Source of the DNA: Siphlonurus alternatus
Lineage: Eukaryota; Arthropoda; Insecta; Ephemeroptera; Siphlonuridae
Assembly: GCA_949825025.1 (NCBI GenBank)
Contig: OX463778.1
Span: forward strand, 16,268,171 to 16,332,170
Direction: 5' to 3'
DNA: 64,000 bases
Part shown: positions 21,971 through 34,182 of the stretch, piece by piece
How positions within the stretch are numbered: position 1 is the stretch's first letter
Layout of the letters: each line of letters opens with the position of its first letter
Notes under the pieces: model-generated
The model's input: the letters and a program-made list of their open reading frames with translations, nothing else
What the model was told of the DNA's origin: nothing
The model's database searches: none
Made by a program: the position numbers and the translations under genes

Positions 21971-24378
21971 GTAAGCATAAATCATTCTTGTTGACATGTT
22001 TGTAATCCGTAAACAACACCTATAAACTGGCTCTTTCTCCCCATGGAGATTTTAGCCCCATCAGAGCGCCTTAAAAAAATTGTATATTTGTGCTTTCCCG
22101 CTGCTGCTTTCTTTAACTTTTGTTTAAATAAATTACAGAAACTAAAGTATACTGTATTCTTGCATAATTAATACTTACTGTACAGTACTCTTGTCACACA
22201 AATGATTGGAGAATTGGGATGGAGCTCGTTGGAGGAAAGGAGGAGACAGACGACAATGTACAAAATCTCAAGGAACGCTAAGGGTTGGAAGGAGATGAGT
22301 GGAAAGGTGGAGAGGGGGAGATATTTGGGGAGAAGGGACCATGAATGGAAGCTCGAGTATCAGGGAAGCAACAATGATGTGGGAAAGTATTCTTTTATCA
22401 GGAGGACGGCGAGAGAGTGGAATTTGTTGGGGCCTGCGGGGATAAGCGTGGATAGAATTGAGAAGTTCAGGGAGCTAGTGACCGCACGCAGGACCCCAAA
22501 CTGTGAGCCATAGTGGTGTAACCACAACTGCCGCAGTATAAACCAATCTTTACTTACACTTACTCTGGTGCAACTAATATGCATAGCTACTGTACAGGAC
22601 AGTTTGTTAGTTTGCTAATAGCTTATGCGTACTGCACTGCATGTAAATTTACTGTTCTGTGCACATTTCTTTCTTCTTTCTGAATGTAAGACACAAAACT
22701 GTGGATAGAAATTCTCTACAGAAATACTAATAATAATATTTCATTGTTTCAGTTGGATGGGGCACCAACCAAGTCCATGGCTTCGGAGAGCAGCCGTCAG
22801 TTAAATCTCAAGTGATGAATCTGGTCCGCTCCATCAGGACAGTAATGCGAAGTAAGTGTTGGCATGCATGTGTGCCACCAGTCAAAAGTGTTGTGAGTGG
22901 GACCTGTTGTTGGACCTGTTCATTCAATTTTGGAATTAGCAGTTACTGGCCTTAAATAAAATTTAATTTAATCAAATGTTGATTAACCTTCTGTCATAGG
23001 TAATTATTTAATAAATAAAATTAAGGAACATTTAATCAGTATAAATTATTTTGTCACCATTAAGAGTGACTCCCTTCAAAAAAAAAGGTTTCAGAAAACT
23101 AAATATAAGAGACAGAAACAAAAATCATTAAACCTGCTGTAGCATTGTTTTTTGTGCAAAGGTAAATCTTTCATTCTGATTGGCTGCTGCTAGGTCATAT
23201 CGTATGCCTATATTATACTACAGTATATTATGATTATGTATTGCCTATTAGGATACCTGATTTCCCTTAGTATCAAGCAATTCTGTCTCACTACTGTACT
23301 TATGGATTACAGTAATGTATTTCAGTACAGGACTATGCATTCTGATTTTATATTCTCAACGCAGTCACTCCCAGAATACTGTAGTCAGTTATTTATACTG
23401 TACTTGAAAATATCAATTTGCTAGATTTTTATCACTATGTACGTATTGTTATCTGCTTTACATCACTAGTAAAATCTGTAATTTCACTTTAAAATACATA
23501 GTGAGAGTTGCCTTGACTGTAGAGAAAAAGAATTTACAGTACTGTTTAATTAAATGTCCTTTTAATTACTATAGAATGATATAAAAAAAAAACTTCAATG
23601 TTGCATTGGCAAAAGTATAAAAGTAAAAATCAAATAAACACATGTTAAATTAAATCCAGTATCATAATTATGTATTGCACATACAGTAATAATAATATAA
23701 TATAAATGTTTATTTAGCAGAAACACAAAATATGTACATGCTGTATTTCTTTATACAAAAACCCTGCCCAATAGAGTATCAACCTTTTTTTTATTCCAGA
23801 AATGGATAGAGGGTGCAAAGTTATTATGCTACCCTGATTTTTTTCAGATTTTAGAGTTCTGGAAGTATTTTTTAAAAATTATTGAAAGTCCTTTTTGTGA
23901 TGTCTTAAGAAAAAGATAGAACTTGCCGCCGCGCGACGTCACAAAAAAAAAATTCAATCATTTTTTAAAAATACTTCCAGTGCTTAAAAAAATCCAAAAA
24001 AAATCAAGGTAGCATATTGCACCCTTTATACATTTCTGTAATATAAAAAAATTAGATCGATACTCCATTGGTGGCTAAAAAAGGATATCCCATTCACATG
24101 AAGTGTTCAGCCACCCAATTATATCATTATCATTATATCATTATAATTATACTATTATATCAGACATTTCAAAGAAATTAACTACTTCGTCAATAACAAT
24201 AACATGTATAGTAAAGTGGTTTAAGAAAGAGACACAAGTTCATAAAAGCGAACTTTTTGCACAGCTAGGTGATCAGTTTACAGTACTCAACAGATTTTCA
24301 GTGTTTCTTTTGCTTGTTTCAGTACCGCTTGTATTCCTGAACGTCGTGACCATCGTGTTCAAGCTGATCCTGGGATGA
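21880..24378 (+). CDS. IER3IP1: IER3IP1 / Yos1-like ER-Golgi membrane protein, complete, three exons
   Basis: This small two-span membrane protein belongs to the IER3IP1/Yos1 family, which acts in ER-to-Golgi vesicle transport and ER homeostasis. Exons 21880-21970, 22753-22851 and 24323-24378 join to 81 residues; the human protein has 82. Residues 1-21 (MAFTLWNLFEAALLCLNAVCV) form the first hydrophobic segment. The conserved middle reads LHEERFLAKIGWGTNQ, then KSQVMNLVRSIRTVMR. Residues 64-81 form the second hydrophobic segment, ending KLILG. Both introns are GT-AG and phase 1. Intron 1 holds a LINE fragment and intron 2 a fold-back element. The start is the only ATG that gives the family N-terminus. 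AATAAA lies at 24674-24679. Confidence 0.95.
22202..22587 (+). mobile_element. LINE reverse-transcriptase C-terminal fragment in IER3IP1 intron 1
   Basis: The open frame 22202-22513 reads LGWSSLEERRRQTTMYKI, then RRTAREWNLLGPAGISVDRIEKF. This is the familiar end of Jockey/CR1-like non-LTR ORF2 proteins (LGW-SLE-RR, MYKI, R-REWN-L, D-F). It is a 5'-truncated relic with no polymerase core. TACTGTACAG flanks it at 22176-22185 and 22588-22597, a possible 10-bp target duplication. Confidence 0.7.
22753..22851 (+). CDS. IER3IP1: IER3IP1 coding exon 2
   Basis: The exon is 99 nt. The acceptor is TGTTTCAG and the donor GCGAA|GTAAGTG. It encodes GWGTNQVHGFGEQ followed by VRSIRTVMR, the family's most conserved stretch. 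Confidence 0.95.
23768..24071. mobile_element. fold-back MITE (family A) in IER3IP1 intron 2
   Basis: The element is about 300 bp with imperfect arms over 110 bp long. Its ends read CCAATAGAGTATC and GATACTCCATTGG. Inner marks shared with copies at 9.7 and 35.3 kb are AGAAATGGATAGAGGGTGC, CTGATTTTTTTCAGA, and ATTATTGAAAGTC beside the loop. It has no coding capacity. Confidence 0.65.
24323..24378 (+). CDS. IER3IP1: IER3IP1 coding exon 3
   Basis: The exon is 56 nt including TGA at 24376-24378. The acceptor is TTGTTTCAG. It encodes the C-terminal hydrophobic segment PLVFLNVVTIVFKLILG. Confidence 0.95.
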
Positions 24379-24673
24379 CCAGTGCCATGAGGGACTGCAG
24401 ACCCAGTCGGCAACCCCAATCACTTCCTTAACAGACTTGGCCCTCTGCTAAAAATAATTATGTTAAAGAGCAAGAAAGGTTGATTGCAAGAAACAAAATG
24501 TGAATTGCCTATAGTGTAGAATTTATATGCCTAAAATTTTGCATTAAAAAGGTAATGATTCTTAAGAAGAATTTAACAATGAATACTAAAAATATTAAGG
24601 ACAGTCATCATGCAATGCATTTTGTTGTATTTTTTTTTAAATGCTAGTTCCTGTTAACTTCTATCTTTTATGA

Positions 24674-24679
24674 AATAAA
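24674..24679 (+). terminator. candidate poly(A) signal of IER3IP1
   Basis: AATAAA lies about 300 nt after the stop codon. Other AATAAA sequences occur near 25.1-25.3 kb, so the site in use is uncertain. Confidence 0.4.
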
Positions 24680-25508
24680 TGTGTTAAATTATAAAATTAT
24701 AAAGTATACTCATTGTTCTCTACTATCCTTTCATTTTTATAAAAAAACAATTTTATTTTAGGTTTTGTGGCAAGAAAAAGTTCGCCTACAAGAAAATTGC
24801 TAAAACTTTTTTAAATCAAAACTTGCTTGTTTATTATACAAACAGGCAGATGCTGTTATCACTTTTATCAGTGTTATATTGTTAAGAACATTGCAGTTGC
24901 CTTTTTTTCCAAAAAAAAAACAAGATGATTTCTTCACTTTTAGCATTGCTTTCATCATCATTACCTTGTAATGCTTTTACTATTTATTTTTTACGCATTA
25001 ATTGAATATAAACAGGTAAAAACTAGAAACCAGTGATGTAACTATCTACATTTACAAAGCGTGCTATAAATCACTGAAAATTAGAGCAACAAAATAAAGT
25101 CCTATCCTGACGCCAGTAAAAATCAAGTTTGGGTCAGAAACGCTTGTGTGTTCATTGTTCATTGTGGGGGAATAAAAGTGACATATTTGTCGCTGCAATT
25201 CATTTGTTTAGTGCCACACTGCTGTGGATTTTGTATCAAAAAAATTTGCTTCAAACAAAAATATGTACTGTATTCAGTATTATAAGATAAAATAAATATG
25301 CTGATAAATAAAATAGAATCTTTGAAGCCCCTGGTAGCATAATTAACTCATGATTATTGGAGTAAAACTATAGCTGTTGGATGAAAAGTAAACATGTAAT
25401 GAACAAGTATCAAATCAAAACAGCTATAGCTTATTCACTCTAAATACTTAACTCTTTGTAAAAATTTGAAATAAAAATGTTTCAAAAATGAAGGTGAACA
25501 TAAAATTG

Positions 25509-25724
25509 CTAAGCAGTGAGTAAAAATATGAACTTGAGAGAGCAGCAGAATAGAATCCAAGTGCTGTGCTCGGGATTGTGGGTAAAGTTCTCGAGGTCAT
25601 TACAGATGAAGTCCTCGTTGATGACAACCACCTCATCAACTTGGGTTTGCAGCTGTTTGTCAGCTGCCACAAGCTGCAAGCCTTGTCCACAGCCGATCGA
25701 AGGGCATTCTAGGAATGACACTCC
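25509..25724 (-). other. coding-like segment, unassigned
   Basis: An open minus-strand frame of about 70 codons has coding-like composition amid AT-rich DNA. It reads ECPSIGCGQGLQLVAADKQL, then QTQVDEVVVINEDFICNDLE, and NFTHNPEHSTW, with a hydrophobic end before TAG. It has no clear ATG (GTG only), and an upstream minus-strand piece near 25.83 kb follows a good acceptor (TTTTTTCTATGCAG). It may be the last exon of an unknown gene or a decayed copy. Confidence 0.3.
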
Positions 25725-27056
25725 GGCACATCAGACGATGACCATGGACAGTTACAGTAGTAGTAACATGCCGTGAAGCTCACACTGCACCTGTGTGTCA
25801 CAGCAATCTACGCTCTGGAGCAATGAGTCCCAGCAACTGCATAGAAAAAACCCAATGAAAATATACATACCATATAGGCAGGTTACAGTATGTCAGTATG
25901 TGTGTAGAGCATATTTTTAGATGAAATAATTTTTTTTTTAGGATTTTATACATATTGAGTGAGTAAATATCGGGGCATGCAGTAATTAAGTGTTTGGATT
26001 ATAACTCAAATGTAGGAATGCAGTGTATTTAAATCGTCACCCTTAATTATCTCGGCCATTGTTTCACAAATTTGGCTCAAACTGCAGATGGGTGTTAAGA
26101 TTAATTAAGTATGTAACAGCATATATGCTAACAAAATAATCAGGCAATTAAGGAACGCAGCCACAAATATCTTGCACTAAATCTAAAATGTAGCGCGTTT
26201 ATAAAGAACAGCTATTATATAAAATGAGAAGCGTTATAGTTTAAAATGCTTAATAATTATTTTTATTTTCTAGTGTTTTTATTGAACGAGTAATACACAC
26301 GCTATAATTGTTTCATTATTTGACTTTTCTATGCACAAACGTACAAAAAAATATAATAATTTACTAATTAACGTACTCTAGATCCTCCCTGTTCAGCTGT
26401 AGAAAAATATATAAAAAAAAATTATCCATGTCATATTTAATTTTTATGTCTGCTACTTTTTTTACAAAATAATATAACTATTTCAATTTCACGTGAAAAA
26501 CTACAACAATGAGTTTCCCCTAGAATTATGTGCCCCGTACGTACGTACAACAAAATTTTACCGAAAAAAATAATGGTCCGATTCACGAAGGATCGAAGAT
26601 ATACAACCAGATTTATCATTAACCACGATTAGTGTAACAGACTGACTCAATGACACTAACCGTGGGTAGCGAGAAACCTGGTTATATCAGTTATCTAGGA
26701 TATAAAGTATTATATCCTAGATAACTGTGTCGGCCCGCAAGCAATCAACTTTTCTGGACGTCGGCAGCCCGTCTTGCTTTGAAGCTAAGCAAGTTGCCTA
26801 ACCTCGCGGCGCTTTCTATGATTGACAAGTCATATAAAATTATTAAAATCATCTTTATTGAGGGCGGGATTTAAATTAGGCCCACTCTTCCATCCAACCG
26901 AAATAATTAAATACGTACATTAGTTTATAATGTTTATATTATATTTATATAGTTTAAAGGGATAGGATTACGAAATTATTAAAGCAAAGCCAATATTCCT
27001 GATTCTAATTTAAGTTACAATTTTTAACGCCCGGTTTTTGTTTTTCTTTTTACACG

Positions 27057-27186
27057 AGGTCTGTTCGTAAATACGCAATTAGAAAGAATCAATGTTTATT
27101 GATGAATAATCCTCTATGGAACCTAAGGATCATCAATAAAAATCTATTCTTTCTGACTGCATGTGTATATATTTACGAACAGACCT
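27057..27186. mobile_element. small MITE with AGGTCTGTTCGTAAATA arms
   Basis: The element is 130 bp. AGGTCTGTTCGTAAATACGCA is mirrored by TATTTACGAACAGACCT, and the inner arms GAAAGAAT and ATTCTTTC continue the fold. No target duplication is visible. Confidence 0.65.
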
Positions 27187-29290
27187 ATTATCTCTTCTAT
27201 CTGACTGATCGGCGCCTAAACTCCTACTCACAATTTTTTTCTAACCTTTCTTCCCCACCCCCTATCCCAAGATTCATCGCGGATCGTCAGTCAGGGGTAA
27301 AATTATAGTATCTAATGACAGTGCTGACGTTTTTAGTCCAATCGAAAAATCTTTGAAAAATGTAACTGGTCAACGGAAGGTCGAAGAGAGATATGACAAA
27401 TAGCAAATTTGGAATAAGAAATTTTAGCCTTGCTTTATCAGCAACTTTTATTGCTTTGACCCGCACGTCACATTATATATCAATAAATAAAATAAAAGTT
27501 TACGTGAGATACTGTAATAGACAACATAAATTCCTACTACTCAATAAACAATATACTTTAAATATTGCAAAACATTGGCATTAACAATGCAACTGTTTAT
27601 TTATAAATTTCACTTTCAAATAATTTAATCTAGTTTGTAGAAATGCCGATACCACTTACATTTCAGTTAAAGATTATGCAAACCTTTTTATTTTAAATAG
27701 TTAGTCAAGATTAATTTAGACCAATAAAATAATATACATGGCTATATAATAAAATAAAATTACTAAATGAACTAGTCCAAAAATGACAGTCGAAAATTAT
27801 ATGCATAATTTTGATGGTTTCAATCAATGAATATATTATAATAATAAACCTTTCTCTACTCTTTGAACCTTGCTTATCACTGCGCTGAAGGATTTTTGAT
27901 GAAATCGAACACATAATTTATACAATATTGACTGACACTTCATTCACTATGCTTGTAAAACTTATTGATTTAACCAAATATAATAGGTTATTAACAAAAT
28001 AATATAGTCTTTGAGGAGCTAAAAAAGCTTTCTGCTTTGTCTTTGAATATTTCAAATGCAATTTTATTGTTTCTTTGTAAGTTTTTAGACAAGCATTAAC
28101 ATAATTTAAATTATGGAAAATAAATTATTTTATGGAGCAACATTTATTTAAAAGCCGGGAGGTAGCGCGCGCAGTGCGGATGAGCCCTTACATGTCACTC
28201 GAGAGGCTTGAGCTCGCCAGGGGTTGGTGCTTTTTAGCATGTAACATGTAAAAACACGAGCATTATCCCATATATTCTGGCTATAATAACCCTAGCCGTG
28301 CAATGGTTATACAATCATAAAATCGCGGGACATTTCTCCAAAATCTACCACATAAAATCTCCATTTCCATTGAACCACACGTTAATTATTGTATGGTTGT
28401 ATAATTTGTTGTGTGATCTAAAAATGCTAAAACTAATTTTGATTTATTTGATTGAAATTGACAATATTATTGAAATTGCATATAATATAGAATTTTGAGT
28501 GTAATATTCAAGTTTTTATTCTATAATACATTTATATGTTTATCCTGTATTTCAGCTACAAAAATATTTCTATCTAATATATCTGGTTTCCATTGTTTCC
28601 AAACATCAGAATTTAACCTCCGACCTAAACAATGTAGTACCACTAAATTTATTCATCTTCAGTACATGAACATGAGACAGCTGCATGCTGGGAGGGTCAA
28701 GGTGTGATTAGAGAAATCATTAGATTTGACTGTTAATTGAAAAGTGTTGGTCACGGCCACTAAAAACTTTCCTTTGGTCACTTTGATGATGAAACATCAT
28801 CCCAGGAATGTCCTATACTATCTATACTAGCCCTTAAATGCTTCTATTGTAGTATTATGTAAGCAATATATTATACATTACAGGGTGAACGAAATATAAT
28901 GAATTAAAAAAAAATGTTAACTTTTTGCATGACAAGATTTCAAAATATTTGTATTTCTTGTCGTAACTGAGGTGCCTGTAAAGACTACGTATTTCCGGCT
29001 ACTTAGGGAACTTTGTTTTTCGTGAAGTATTTGTGCCTCGGTCCAGCAGCAGCTGCGACTAGACCGGTTTGTGATCTCCTCTGAACGAACCAGAACTATA
29101 TCGTCAACCGCATCTCGTGCTCTCGACTCGAGATTCCGGTTTACACACCTCAAAGTAAATGGGAGAAATTTAGGGAAAAAACAAACAAGTGAACGTCGTC
29201 GTGAACAATAATGCTACAATAATACAATAATAATTATATATACTATAATATATATACTTTATACCAAATCCATATAATACGTGTATAATA

Positions 29291-29700
29291 CATACCATGA
29301 TATACACATATTGTGTGTATATACAGTGCATTGACCGGTTCTCATTAGATCACCAAAGTATAAAGTTACGACGTCGAGAGTGGTTAGTACTTGGTTGGGT
29401 GACCGTTTCAAGTTAAAATCATGATGCTCCCTCCCTGGGGTAAATTTATCTCGCTTTCTACCCAGTGCAATGATGCACTTGGTGTGTGGTTCTCCAGGCT
29501 TTGGACACCACTTTGGTCCATTGATAAAAAAATAAAAAGTAGAGGTGTCCATCCTGACTGAGGTTTTCCACGGTTCCCTCAGTTTCACCTCAGCGAATGC
29601 TAAGACGCACGTAACAAGCCATCGCCACCATCCTTTCCCTATAACCCATTATTACTCCGCCGCCTCCGCCGGAAGCTGTAGAAGCTCTTAGGGGTGTATT
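29291..29700 (+). mobile_element. 5S rRNA-derived SINE (SINE3 type)
   Basis: The head matches internal 5S rRNA text: ACCGGTTCTC, GATCACCAAAG, and GGTTAGTACTTGGTTGGGTG followed by ACCG at 29382-29405. The body has ATGATGCTCCCTCCCTGGGG. The 3' part (GGTTTTCCACGGTTCCCTCA, then CAGCGAATGCTAAGAC and TAACAAGCCATCGCC) resembles the 3' core of many arthropod SINEs. It is not a functional 5S gene, because it is diverged and has a foreign body. Confidence 0.75.
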
Positions 29701-30671
29701 ATATCTTTGTAAACAAAATGTCTATATTATAATATACTTATAAAAAAATATACTGTATAATTATATAATTATAATTTTATATTCATCAATAACCATATTT
29801 TTTAATCTTTGACAACCTCTCTCATTCTCTTATGTTGAATTTCATCATGTGTACACAAAAATAATGTGACTACTATAATGACTCTTTTATAAAATATCTT
29901 CTATAGAAGACTTAGAAGGTCAAGAGTTTAAAGAGCTATGTACATACATTTGCATTGTACACATAATCAAGAAGCAAGTATGAGAAAGCATGTATTCTTG
30001 TCATTGCCAATATCTCTTTTCATTGCATGTTTGTTGTTCTAAATTTTACATGCCATAAATTGATTATGCAAATTTTAGCTATAATTTTTAAATTAAACAT
30101 CCATGAAATATTTAAGACTCAATATAAAAGTGTGTGAGAAATAAACTCCCTTCTATCTTGCAGCTATAACATTAAAAGTATTATTACTCAATAACTATTT
30201 TTTAACTATAAAGGTTATAAAAAGTGCACTGAAATGACACGTGAACGTACGTCCTTGGCCTAGAATTGACTTGACGCTCCTTTGTGATGAGAAAGGTTCC
30301 ATCATTAACGATCAACCGAGATGTGTAGGAAGATTCTCATAAAAATCTCACCAGACTGAAATCGCAACAAGAATATCGATCACCAAATAAGCCATTTTTA
30401 TGAAAACAACAAATAATTTTTCACACGTACTCACTTTTCAAACTAATGACTTGTTAAAATTTTATTTAATCGCGTTTTAATTCGCTTAATTTATACAATA
30501 AAAAATAATCTAGTATGTGTACTGCAGATCTTACGAACAATTTCATGACTTTATTTTATGCCTATATTAACGAGGTACACAGAAGGAGAGTAGAGCAGAG
30601 AGACCATCATATAGATAGATAACTGTTTTTTTATGGCCAAAATGTGATATTATGTAGTACCAATTTTCTCC
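29701..30671. other. no gene recognised
   Basis: AT-rich, with nothing coding or clearly repetitive. Confidence 0.4.
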
Positions 30672-30805
30672 AGAGGTTCACAGTTTCGAGACGCGTATAT
30701 ATATATAGAGATCCATGCATGCACTGTCGATGAACAGAAACCGTTTCAAAAATATGGGCGACGGTGTAATTATAATTATTCCGCGTCTCGAAAACGTGAA
30801 CCTCT
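30672..30805. mobile_element. inverted-repeat element AGAGGTTCAC
   Basis: AGAGGTTCACAGTTTCGAGA is mirrored by TCTCGAAAACGTGAACCTCT. Text just to its right (ACTATAAGACACGGGCGTCTC) recurs near 34.05 and 59.53 kb, which suggests one family. Confidence 0.6.
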
Positions 30806-30876
30806 AAAATATTGGTCTGTATGTTCTGACTATAAGACACGGGCGTCTCTGATAATATAGTCTCTAGAAAAAGACG

Positions 30877-31058
30877 GTGGGGGACATTCACAAAGCACTT
30901 TAACCCCCAATTTAGCCCCGATTTTTAACCCTGGTGCTAAAAATGGTGCTAAGCTATGAGCTTAACATGGTTAGCCCCTGGTTTAGTACCATGTTTAGCA
31001 CCAGGGTTAAAAATCGGGGCTAAAGTGGGGGTTAAAGTGCTTTGTGAATGTCCCCCAC
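30877..31058. mobile_element. MITE with GTGGGGGACATTCAC ends
   Basis: The element is 182 bp. The arms run almost 70 bp, from GTGGGGGACATTCACAAAGC to its mirror, with AACCCTGGTGCTAAA inside. It is nearly a perfect fold-back. Confidence 0.8.
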
Positions 31059-31482
31059 GGTATGTATAAGTATATACCCGATTTCCGCGCGGATATCTTG
31101 CAGTGGATAATAACAGTGCAGGGCATATATTAGTTATATCCTGCATGCACTCTATGGTGGCGAAGGAAAGAGACAGCAGTGACAGTCAATCACCATGTAA
31201 ACTGGCAAAGGTCCTACGCGCTGCTCCAAGACTATAATATTCTCGTGATGATCGAAAGAAAGAGACGGTATCGCCCCGGCCGGTGATGGCACTTCCCGCT
31301 TTCTCTGCTCGCCAGCGCATGCTCGTCTGCATGCCCTCTAGCCTGCAGTGAAAGCTAAGGTGAAGGAGGAAGAGATGGATCTATTAAGGTGGTCCATACT
31401 GTTGTATAGATGAGATTATTGCCGTCCGCCTCACCTTGCATGCAGGCAAAGACATGCAAGGACTTCATCAGACACTAGGCCG

Positions 31483-31546
31483 TACTATCAGAACCAAAAC
31501 GAAGTGCCCCTCTCCTTATAGTTACACCTTTTTGATTCCCATAGTA
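31483..31546. mobile_element. short TACTATCAGAACCAAAA MITE
   Basis: The element is 64 bp. TACTATCAGAACCAAAA and a right end ACACCTTTTTGATTCC then CATAGTA match the better copy at 34092-34182. Confidence 0.55.
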
Positions 31547-31650
31547 AATACTTTGACGGGAGGCTTTGACCGAAACAGAAAACATTGTAATATTATATTG
31601 CATATTAAGTTTATCACCATGGCACAAGAATAAATTTTAAGGTCTTCAAG

Positions 31651-31792
<142 letters not shown>

Positions 31793-31984
31793 GCTCTTTC
31801 TTTAGCAACTCTTTATTGTTGAAAAGAGCGGAGGTCAGGGACCTATAAAAACAAGTTTGATACTTTTATTACATTCGATCAAATTGAACATACACCCGAA
31901 TTCAGTGCATGAAACATGCTAATTAATCTCATTACCAAACCAAAGAGCCGGCTTACATTCTATCGCTGCACTGATGGATGGAAA

Positions 31985-32092
31985 GCAAAATGAATTTACC
32001 CTATAGGGAGGGAGCAACATAATTTTTACTTGAAACGGTCACCCATCCAAGTATACTCACGCTCGACGTAGTCGACGTTGCTTGACTTCGAC
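31985..32092 (-). mobile_element. 5S-derived SINE fragment, opposite orientation
   Basis: On the minus strand it reads GTCAAGCAACGTCGACTACG, then ACTTGGATGGGTGACCG (forward 32036-32052) and TGTTGCTCCCTCCCTATAGG. This is the same 5S head and body start as the copy at 29.3 kb, without the 3' part. Confidence 0.7.
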
Positions 32093-32181
32093 TTTAAAAT
32101 CTATTTTATTACTTTATCTTTAAAGTACAGCATAATATACTGTAATACATCTATATTGTAGCAACTCTGTATAATATATGC

Positions 32182-32221
<40 letters not shown>

Positions 32222-33861
32222 CGTCAATAAATACCATATTCTATATAATATACTTCATCAATTTAAGTGTAGATTCTGATTATGTTATGATAAACGAATC
32301 AATTGATTTATATTATACCGGAATCAATAATCAGTGACAAAATGCAACTATATAAGTAAACAATTTTCTTGCATGAAAATTATGACTTAAATCATAAATA
32401 TAATTATTAACCAATCTGATGAAAGCTATACAACAAATAATTAAATTATTCTCTTGTACCGTATTGACCTATAGAGTCTGTAGCAAAGTGCATGAATTTC
32501 AACATTATATTTATTATTTATACAAGATAATTAATAATAATTGTTTGTTGGGATATATAATACAGTAACATGGGGGGGGGGGAGAGAGAAAAAAAGCAAT
32601 TTAATAAATCAGTCATATTATCCCAATAGGTGAACTGAAAAAGGCAAATGCCCTACACAATGTAATGTGATCAGTCATAATATCATAACCCCTGCATGAA
32701 TTATTAAATTTAGTACGTACCGCGATACTTAATTACAAAGACTTTTATCATCAATCAAGTGAACATAAACAGAAGAATGAGAAGATATATTTTTCTTTCA
32801 TTTATGAAAAGCTGGTCCCGAAATCACATGTATAAACACGCTGCAATCAAAATTTCTAATGAAAGAGAATGGAAAAAACTAGAATATTTTTGCCAAATTT
32901 ATTAATACTTAAATTTTGTATGTTAATGAGCTTTTATTACAGTCTCTTACGACACAAAATTCCATCGTTCCTAGAATTTGTCTCTTTGTGACCGCCCAAA
33001 CCTTCACCCCCTGACATTTTCTCTTGATCGACTCTTTGTCCTACTAAGAATTTTACTTTTACAATTATATATAATAAATTCCTATTAAAATTATCATATT
33101 TTTTAACAGTAAAGAAATTAATATAATCCATAATTTCTTAATTTTTTAATGATAGTGTGTTTTTAAATGGGAAGATATTGTATTTCATAATATTTTAATA
33201 AAAGTAAATTTAAACTTTCCTAATTTTTTATTGGTTATTGAAAATTGAACAATAATTATATACTTATAAAAGTTGTTTTATAATATTTTCTCCTACAATT
33301 ATCACCCTCCTCCTGTCAGAATGAGGTAATGTCTTCAGCGTCGTTATTTTGCTCACAGCTGCAATCATGGAGGATAATTAGGAGAAGAAGAAGAGAAAGG
33401 ATGACCTGGGAAATACGTCGGTTAATAAGCACTTGACGTTCACTCAGACTGACCCAAGCGCTCTCATTGGTCAAACGGTTGATAAGTGAACGTTTATCTC
33501 AAGTATACTTGATGATAAGGCCACAGGTGTATACTGTACAGTTGACACACTATTTTTTTACTATGCCATTTTTTAAACCCTCAAAAAAGAAATTAAATTA
33601 TTCATGTAATAATTTGATTGGACTGAAATTGAATTTGAGTCGCAAATCAGATAAAAATTACCTGCCGTTCATTAATTTCCAGTTGTTTCCATACAAGTAT
33701 TATAATTTAGCTGCCGTGTCTTATGGCCAAAATATCGACGAAAATTTTAAAAGCATGAACTCTTATCTATGTAGTTATGGAGGGGCTATTTTTCAAAAGG
33801 TGGACCTCACAGAGTGCTGCGAGTTTGGGTGAAGCTCTCACTTTCCTTCTTCAAAAATTTA
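32093..33861. other. no gene recognised
   Basis: An (AT)n run lies near 32188-32212. The open frame of 121 codons at 33467-33832 is AT-driven and shows no motif. Confidence 0.4.
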
Positions 33862-34030
33862 AGAGGTTCACTGTTTCACGGGACGGTAGAGTCATTGTCA
33901 CGCATGTTATTTATGCGTGACAGTGCAGCGTTACCCGAGACCTTCGAGATCTCCGTATATCTCGAAGGTCTCGCGTTACCATCCTGGAAACGGTCAAGAA
34001 TTCTTTTATCATTGAGAAACAGTGAATCTC
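33862..34030. mobile_element. multi-hairpin inverted-repeat element
   Basis: Outer arms AGAGGTTCACTGTTTC and GAAACAGTGAATCTCT enclose two further hairpins: GTCACGCAT with ATGCGTGAC, and CGAGACCTTCGAGAT with ATCTCGAAGGTCTCG (15 bp, exact). The outer arms resemble the element at 30.7 kb. Confidence 0.65.
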
Positions 34031-34091
34031 TGACATTTTGATATTTTTCTGGACATAAGACACGTACGGACGTTTCTCGCAGTAGACGATG

Positions 34092-34182
34092 TACTATCAG
34101 AACCAAAAATAATTAAGGTGTGCCCCTGTTCTTATGGGACTTGTATGCTATTCAGGGGTACACCTTTTTGAATTTGATAGTA
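34092..34182. mobile_element. TACTATCAGAACCAAAA MITE
   Basis: The element is 91 bp. TACTATCAGAACCAAAAATA and GGTGTGCCCCTG are mirrored by CAGGGGTACACC and TTTGATAGTA. TA at the edges is consistent with Tc1/mariner-type insertion. Confidence 0.65.

Larger units (their letters stand above)
24680..29290. other. mostly non-coding, with short inverted-repeat elements
   Basis: Apart from the unassigned segment at 25.5 kb I see no coding DNA. A 17-bp perfect hairpin with a 6-base loop occupies 26688-26727 (arms starting CAGTTATCTAGGATATA). It lies at the end of a repeat (about 26580-26730) whose GAGAAACCTGGTTAT text recurs near 36.71 and 51.73 kb. Confidence 0.4.

Noticed and set aside
29291..29410. 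Functional 5S rRNA gene
   Set aside because: Diverged from 5S at many positions, interrupted early, and continues into a SINE body.
33467..33832. 121-codon plus-strand frame
   Set aside because: AT-driven composition, no motif, no splice context.
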